From Amaranthus tricolor (lineage: Eukaryota > Streptophyta > Magnoliopsida > Caryophyllales > Amaranthaceae), in contig NC_080050.1 in NCBI RefSeq assembly GCF_026212465.1, positions 32,389,070 to 32,453,069 on the forward strand: a stretch of 64,000 nt of DNA, read 5' to 3'. A program made the position numbers and the translations under genes. Shown here piece after piece: positions 57,985 through 64,000 of this stretch (position 1 is the stretch's first letter; each line of letters opens with the position of its first letter). The notes under the pieces are model-generated. The model did not search any database and had not been told where the DNA came from. It saw nothing but the letters and a program-made list of their open reading frames with translations.

Positions 57985-59082
57985 ATGGATACCATAACTT
58001 TACTCTGCACACTTGGTCTCCTCTTCGTATCCCTTTACTGGTTCATCTGTATACACGGCCCAGCCGAACAAAAAGGCAAACGAGCCGTTGATCTCACCGG
58101 CGGTTCAATTTCTTCGGAAAAAATCCAAGACAAATACAATCAGTATTGGTCTTTCTTCCGCCGTCCAAAAGAAATCGAAAAGGCAGAAAAAGTCCCTGAT
58201 TTCGTCGATACATTCTACAATCTTGTCACAGATATTTACGAATGGGGGTGGGGACAATCCTTCCATTTTTCGCCGTCAATCCCCGGAAAATCTCATCGAG
58301 AAGCAACTCTTATCCACGAAGAGATGGCTGTCGATCTAATCAAAGTAAAACCAGGTCAAAAAATCATCGACGTTGGGTGTGGTGTTGGTGGGCCCATGCG
58401 TGCGATTGCATCACACTCACGTGCGAATGTCGTCGGAATCACCATTAACGAGTATCAAGTCAACCGTGCAAAGATGCACAACAAAAAAGCTGGGTTAGAT
58501 TCCTTATGCGACGTCGTTTGTGGTAATTTCCTTGAAATGCCATTCAAGGACAACACCTTTGACGGAGCTTACTCAATCGAAGCTACATGTCATGCTCCAA
58601 GACTAGAAGATGTATACTCCGAGATCTTCCGGGTCATAAAACCCGGATCCATGTTCGTCTCCTACGAATGGGTTACGACCGATAAATACAATCACGAAGA
58701 TCCGGAACATAGAGATGTAATCCAAGGGATCGAAAGAGGTGATGCACTTCCGGGTATGAGAAGTTATGCGGATATATCCGTTGCGGCTAAGAAAGTAGGG
58801 TTTGAAGTTGTTGAAGAAAGGGATTTGGCTGCCCCACCCGCGAAACCATGGTGGGATAGACTTAAAATGGGTCGGATCGCTTATTGGAGGAACCATATTG
58901 TTGTTACTATCTTAGCTGCTATTGGGGTTGCACCGAAAGGAACGGTGGATGTTCATGAGATGCTCTTTAAAACCGCTGATTATCTTACACGTGGTGGGGA
59001 TTCTGGAATTTTTAGCCCTATGCATATGATTCTCTGTAGAAAGCCTCATGATGCTAACTGTGTGGACAAATCGGATTCTTGA
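57985..59082 (+). CDS. SMT2: 24-methylenesterol C-methyltransferase 2
   Basis: Adds the second methyl group at C-24 of the sterol side chain (24-methylenelophenol to 24-ethylidenelophenol), steering plants towards sitosterol; it acts at the ER membrane. The gene is intronless and encodes 365 residues, the family's usual size. An N-terminal membrane anchor is seen at about residues 4-24. The sterol-binding region YEWGWGQSFHFSPS (85-98), the cofactor motif IDVGCGVGGPM (128-138), the acidic region DGAYSIEATCHAP (193-205) and the region around YEWVTT are all present. RLKMGRIAYWRNH and the C-terminal TADYLTRGG-IFSPM stretch also match SMT2. The ATG at 57985 gives the expected N-terminus. SMT2 is preferred over SMT1 because of the long conserved N-terminal segment AVDLTGGSIS. 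Confidence 0.96.
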   Translation: MDTITLLCTLGLLFVSLYWFICIHGPAEQKGKRAVDLTGGSISSEKIQDKYNQYWSFFRRPKEIEKAEKVPDFVDTFYNLVTDIYEWGWGQSFHFSPSIPGKSHREATLIHEEMAVDLIKVKPGQKIIDVGCGVGGPMRAIASHSRANVVGITINEYQVNRAKMHNKKAGLDSLCDVVCGNFLEMPFKDNTFDGAYSIEATCHAPRLEDVYSEIFRVIKPGSMFVSYEWVTTDKYNHEDPEHRDVIQGIERGDALPGMRSYADISVAAKKVGFEVVEERDLAAPPAKPWWDRLKMGRIAYWRNHIVVTILAAIGVAPKGTVDVHEMLFKTADYLTRGGDSGIFSPMHMILCRKPHDANCVDKSDS

Positions 59083-59964
59083 TTTCTAGCCGTTTGATTT
59101 GGTTGTCACTATCATCAACGGTTGCTGGGAGACGTTGAATTTTATGATGATGATGAGGTAATTATTTTTTAGGTTTAAAAAAATAGTTGTGATTTTGTGT
59201 TCCTCCTCTCATCAAGTTCTTCAGTACTTTTTTTTTTGGTTTAATTTTTTTCTTTTAGCCTTTTAATTATTTTTTGTTCCCACTTTATGATTAAATATTA
59301 AATTTGGATTTGTGCTTATTCTGGTTGATTTAATTTAATTTAATTTAATTTAATTTGCTTATTATTGTTTTAATTTGAGATAGATACCCATATAATGGTG
59401 GCAAAATTATCTGATTTTGTTGATAAATTAAATGTAGAAGTACTAGCCCTTAATTTGTGCAAAATGTCTTATCCTATCCTTGTTTTGAAGTCTGTCCCTT
59501 CTACATTACAGTGCTTGAATCCATTTCAGTTGAATCTATACGGCTTTTGATCTTAGTTAACTTGTTTAGGGTTATAGAATTGTAGTTTTATTTTAAAGGA
59601 TTTGATCGATAATAAAAATGAATGGAGAAGAAGAATTGATGAGATTACCTAGAGTGACTGTTGGTGGAATTCAAAATGAATTGGATAAGGAAAATCCATG
59701 TGGACGACTAGTGGAAATGAGTTGGTGGTTTTCGAAGCCGACCTTAACTCTTGTGATTAGTCTTCTGTCTCGTAGAGATTGCTACATTTAACCCAAAAGC
59801 TCTCGTATTAACAACTTAAACTAAACACTCTTCATAGTATGGAGTAGTAAGGCTTTGATGATGTTATTGTTGTACTATTGAGACTAATTTATGGGTTTGT
59901 GTAATTGGTTTTCGCATTAGGGCCTTTACATTGTTGTTACGGGCGGCATTTATTGTCGTGTAGC
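59083..59964. other. SMT2 3' UTR and spacer
   Basis: Includes a (TTTAA)n run at about 59329-59355. No gene is visible. Confidence 0.5.
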
Positions 59965-60195
59965 TGTTTGGATAACATTTTAGGAAGGGAAATTGTGCGA
60001 GCGTTTGCTATTTGGGGCGGCATTTAGTTTAGTGTAGAAAGGCTCTTAGGAAAATTGTTCGAGCGTTTGCTGTTTGGATGACATTTTAGAAAGGGAATTG
60101 TGCGAGAATGGTGTATGAAGGCTCTTAGGAAAATTGTGCGAGCGTTTGTTGTTTGGATAACATTTTAGGAAGGGAAGGGAAGGGAAGGGAAGAGG
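59965..60195. repeat. Imperfect tandem repeat array
   Basis: TGTTTGGATRACATTTTAG starts at 59965, 60071 and 60150. Each copy is followed or preceded by GGAAAATTGTGCGAGCGTTT-like words and AGGCTCTTAGGAAAATTG. The array ends in a (GGGAA)n run at 60167-60193. Confidence 0.75.
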
Positions 60196-60984
60196 AGATT
60201 GGTGTGTTATCATCTACTAAATCTTACCAATACTGAAAGGATTTGTTTTCACATAATGTGAATGAATTACTTCATTCAATTCCATTCCCTTTCATTTCGT
60301 TGATATCCAAATGAATGAAATGAAAATCTCTCTCCTTTCTTCCTTTTCATTTTGCTCTCTTTGCCTTTTGATATCCAAATGAATGAAATAAAATCCCGCT
60401 CCTTTTTTTTCCTTTGTTTTGTCATGTCCAAACACAACTATAGTTAATTTCATTACATGTTTTGGGTACTAAAATTCAGTATAAATCAGTTCAGCTTAAT
60501 ACATGTGATGTGAGTATGTTAAATTTATAATAAGCTGATGTTCAGGCATAAATGTATGATAAGATGGGATCTGAATCTAATAGAGGACTATTGATTTGGT
60601 TTTATTTCAATGTTATAATTTTGATAGTATAAAAAGCATTAAGCATGTGAAGACTAAGTCTCAAAATAAATAAACTATGCCTAAAATTAGAGTTGGTAGC
60701 TTATTATGTTTTTTTCCCTTTTCATTAAATTTTCTATACTTCCCTTTTTAGTAGTTTAAAATTTAAATTACTCGTCATATTACTATTTTTGGCAAAAAAA
60801 TAACTATTGATGTCTAATTGGCCTCTACTTTTTTCATACTCGGTATCTCCTTTGCTTTGTTTTCATTCTATACCTCATTTGCCTTTTCTTTCCTCGGATC
60901 CATTTCTTTTGTGTTGCAATAATGGTCTTTTTATCACAAAGATATGCATTTTTTTTTCTTTTCTTGTCTAGTCTTTCAGCTTGT
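60196..60984. other. Intergenic DNA
   Basis: Two similar words, TTGATATCCAAATGAATGAA, occur at 60299 and 60367; nothing else is seen. Confidence 0.4.
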
Positions 60985-61140
60985 CTTGTATGAAATTGTC
61001 TCATCATCATGAGACAAATTCATATAATCAGGTTATTTTTCTAATTGATCGTTTTGAAATTCTAAGTAATCATTTTAATAGACTAAATGTACATAGTCAG
61101 CCCAACAGAGATAATCTCACCATTAGATCGTCTCATTGTA
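60985..61140. mobile_element. MITE of the GAGACGGTCT family (family G, copy 3)
   Basis: The left end AATTGTCTCATCATCATGAG and the right end ATAATCTCACCATTAGATCG bracket CATATAATCAGG, AATTGATCGTTTTGAAATTC and TAAGTAATCATTTTAATAG. It is the inverse orientation of copy 1. Confidence 0.6.
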
Positions 61141-61859
61141 GAATTTGAAAAAGTCTCTTTTAATAATTAATAATAAAACAGAACAATGGAAGTATCTTGG
61201 CTAGACTGGCCTGAGCCTGCACATGGTGTGATACTGACCAATGTCTTTAACAAACCTTTTGAGGGCTTATTTGGTCCACATTTTGGCTGGTAGTCTTTGG
61301 CCTGCAAGCATGGCCCATGACAGACCTGTAAGGCTGTTACTTCAGCCCGCTATATTACCAAAAATTTAATTCTAATTAGGCCTTAGCTTACATGATTTGC
61401 CAAAAATTACTTATACTCAAGACTCGACTCAACTCAAACAGATAATATAGAGCTTGGGTAAAGACAAATATTGTATGAGACGGTCTCACAAGAGGCGTGT
61501 CTTATATATGGGTTAAATAGTCCTATAATACATAATATGAGAATATGAACTTTTTGTTTGAGGTCGTTTCAACGAGAGATGGTTTTTCACAAAAGTAGCT
61601 GATGAAAATCCTCATCTTAAAATGCATATATAATTAGTACTCCCTTTGCACTGCGGAGTGTACAACGTCAGATTCAAAAAGATGATTTACGTTATGAAGC
61701 AAACTCAGAGAAAAATGGTCTAATATATCGACTCAAAGAAGGATTTGCATGACATACACCTTTCTGAGACCTGACCAGGGATAGGGGTAGTTGGAGGCGT
61801 CTTATCCATGTTTTAGACTATTTATACTCTTTCGCTTTCTAGTGCGTTCTTGTTTTTGT
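61141..61859. other. Intergenic DNA with a degenerate MITE
   Basis: A pair of ends at about 61475 (GTATGAGACGGTCTCACAAG) and 61600 (reverse complement CTTTTGTGAAAAACCATCTC) brackets a short element related to 27727-28037. No gene is visible. Confidence 0.4.
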
Positions 61860-62127
61860 CTATGCCTTTTATGTCTTTTTTATTTGTTTTTACCTAGCTG
61901 ATTTTTTATTTCTTTTTTTTATCTATAGAGGTATTTTTGTCTGTTTTGGTTTTTTTTCCTTTTTCTGAGGATTTATCTATAGATCTTCCTCGAGCCGAAG
62001 GACTCTTTGGCCGCACTCTTTTTTATGGGATATGAGCTGCCGCTGTCCTTCCCTTCCCACACCCTGATCATAGCTAATCCTATGATCGAGATACATCAGG
62101 TATGAATTATGATAATGATGATGAAAC
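61860..62127 (+). mobile_element. LINE 3' end, second copy
   Basis: Shares with 16928-17304 the T-rich stretch, CGAGCCGAAGGACTCTTTGG, TATGAGCTGCCGC and a TATGATAATGATGATGA tail. It is better preserved in the GGCCGCACTCTT word. No target duplication was found. Confidence 0.6.
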
Positions 62128-62862
62128 AGAAAACAAATAGCAAGGGTAAATAGGAGAAAATCTCATCTTAAAATGCGTATAATAAAGATATACAATATTA
62201 TCATTACTTTCTCGGTCCCTTAATATTAGTCAAAAAATTGACTTATGTTATGTACTAAACTCGAATAGATAAATGAGCAATATATTGACCTAAATATGAG
62301 TATATCATATGACTATTAAAGCAATCCAAAAGGCCATAGGTTGTATTTGGCTAATGATTAATGATTGTTGATCAATTTGGTTTGATAAGTAAGTATTTAA
62401 GTTAGTTATTATTGAGATATTTGGTTAAATCAAATGTCGTTTGTTGTCTATTTATCAAAAAAAAATTTAAAAGCCAATAGATTTTTTGTTGGTTTAAAAG
62501 TTATTTTTATGTTTTAAACAATAAAAATTATAAATTTAGAATCGATCTAAAAAAGCTAATAAAAAGTTTTTTAGCAAACACACACGTAACAATTTATACT
62601 ACCATTGAACAAGTGTTATGGAAGTGGAAAATTGAACATTAGTTTGGAGTTTTTTTTTTCACATACTATGGAAAAGGCGTTAAGTGAGCATCTTACCCAC
62701 GATAATTTTTAAAAATTGATATTTGTACTATAATCGAGACATGACTAAATTTATCATCATATTATTTTACTTATTGTATTTTGTTCATAAAAATTATGAT
62801 AAGACTCTAAAAAAGATAAAAAATGATAAAATTATACCCATAAAAAAAACACTTTTTTTAAA
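62128..62862. other. Intergenic DNA
   Basis: Degenerate MITE-like words (ATTTGGCTAATG at 62347) and a Stowaway-like end at 62210; no gene is visible. Confidence 0.35.
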
Positions 62863-63085
62863 TAAGATGGTCTCACAGTGAGATCATTTCTATTGGGCTT
62901 GCCCAATATATATTTTTTGTCTTAAAATGATCACTTATAATTTTTATATAATTACTTTTTATAGTCTTAGAATAATTACTTATAACCTTAAAATGATTAC
63001 TTATAATTTTAAAGTAATCAATTAAAAAAATGGGCTATTATATGAATCCATTTTATTGTGAGACGTTTCTCATATAAAACGAGTC
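62863..63085. mobile_element. MITE of the GAGACGGTCT family (family G, copy 4)
   Basis: The left end AGATGGTCTCACAGTGAGAT and right end TTGTGAGACGTTTCTCATAT surround TATTGGGCTTGCCCAATATA, several TAATTACTTATA words and AAAGTAATCAATTAAAAAAA. It is longer than the other copies. Confidence 0.6.
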
Positions 63086-63178
63086 GTTAAAAAAAATTGC
63101 AGCCAAGAGGCCCTTGGTATGAGACATGACTAAATTCTCAATCAAGAGTTATTCATACGACAATGGATGAATTTGAGG

Positions 63179-63593
63179 GAAAATTTGAAATCTTTAAGTC
63201 AAAAAATTAAAAAAATGAATCAAATAATTTAACTTTTAAATTTATTCCAAAAATAAGCGTGAAATTTTCAAACCTGAGGTTTGGAGCTGTTCACAATTAG
63301 TAACTGCGAACAGATCAAAACAGACAAAATAACTGTTCGTAGTTAGTAACTACGAACAACTATGTCGACAGTTTTTTTGAAGCATGTTGTTCGCAGTTAC
63401 TAACTGCGAACAAGTCAAAATAGCTATTCGCAGTTACTAACTGCGAATAGCTATTTTGTCTTTTTTGATCTGTTCGCAGGAACTCCCTAAATTTCAGGTT
63501 TGAAAATTTCACGCTTATTTTTTGAATAAGTTTGAAAGTTAAATTATTCAATTTATTTTTTTTAATTTTTTGACTTAAAGATTTCAAATTTTC
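63179..63593. mobile_element. Foldback Mutator-like MITE, copy 2, with 9-bp target duplication
   Basis: A 415-bp element flanked by exact AATTTGAGG at 63170-63178 and 63594-63602. It begins GAAAATTTGAAATCTTTAAG and its other end is the reverse complement of that. Arms of about 120 bp pair along their length. The centre has several near-palindromes of the type GTTCGCAGTTA / TAACTGCGAAC. The 9-bp duplication and long inverted ends are Mutator-like features. There is no coding capacity. Confidence 0.85.
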
Positions 63594-63602
63594 AATTTGA
63601 GG

Positions 63603-64000
63603 CTTATGCGTTTAAATTGATAGAAACCACAAAAGCCCAATTGATATGAACATGTTTCATAATCCGACCTTGATATTTTTTGTGTCAATGAAATTGCAAT
63701 TTATGGAATTCACTTATCCACGTGTGATGGAGGCCCATGTCTCGACACTAGAAAACCACAACCGACATTTGAATATAGGAATTAAATTGCAAAATGTTCT
63801 AATTTTCAACAAATTTTGTTTTGACATCAAAATTTTATGATATTTTTGTTTTTGGTTTTGTGTACTTAATTATATTTCTTTGGAAAAGAAAGGAAATATG
63901 TGTATGAGTATAAAAGAAAATTAAAAAAAATTATTTTTACAAAAGAAAATATCAAAAATTTGAAAAGACATGTTGAATAAGAATGTATTGTTTTTTTTGT
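63603..64000. other. AT-rich end of window
   Basis: No gene is visible; the plus-strand frame 63646-63840 has no recognisable domain. Confidence 0.4.

Noticed and set aside
58603..58896. Minus-strand frame inside SMT2
   Set aside because: It is a shadow of the SMT2 coding sequence.

Overview
This is plant nuclear DNA: AT-rich, with spliced GT-AG genes, an initiator-tRNA-Met primer site in a copia retrotransposon, and many plant MITEs, SINEs and LINE tails. The gene set (ARID-HMG protein, MSL channel, SR45a-type splicing factor, PLS-DYW PPR protein, sterol methyltransferase 2) is that of a flowering plant. The compact introns and SINE types suggest a eudicot. A Caryophyllales source is only a guess from the look of the repeats.

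Layout. 1-7085 holds two nearly identical Ty1/copia units on the minus strand, head to tail and sharing one LTR; the left unit runs off the window. 8236-11022 (+) is a five-exon ARID-HMG gene (HMGB9-like). 13140-14669 (-) is an intronless METTL13-type methyltransferase gene with an in-frame SINE insertion inside its coding sequence. 16527-21891 (-) is a five-exon MscS-like channel gene of the MSL4-8 clade, whose large introns carry a LINE and MITEs. About 22.2-41.6 kb is a gene desert of roughly 19 kb containing MITEs, a probable solo LTR, microsatellites and tandem repeats. 41825-47183 (-) is a seven-exon SR45a-like gene with a start-codon-only coding exon and a 20-nt microexon. 49103-50899 (+) is an intronless DYW-class PPR gene. 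54255-55137 is a large foldback element enclosing a decayed tRNA-Ile-like sequence. 57985-59082 (+) is an intronless SMT2 gene. The rest, to 64000, is repeats.

The genes do not form a pathway or cluster; they are ordinary, independently transcribed housekeeping or regulatory genes. The noteworthy content is mobile-element biology: the tandem LTR-sharing copia pair, the in-frame SINE, a Mutator-type foldback MITE with an exact 9-bp target duplication and a second copy 16 kb away, nested transposons at 55.4-56.2 kb, and a tRNA relic at the axis of a foldback. I saw no CRISPR array, prokaryotic system or biosynthetic gene cluster. Exon boundaries were worked out by hand from splice signals, reading phase and remembered family sequences; no alignment or transcript data were available.
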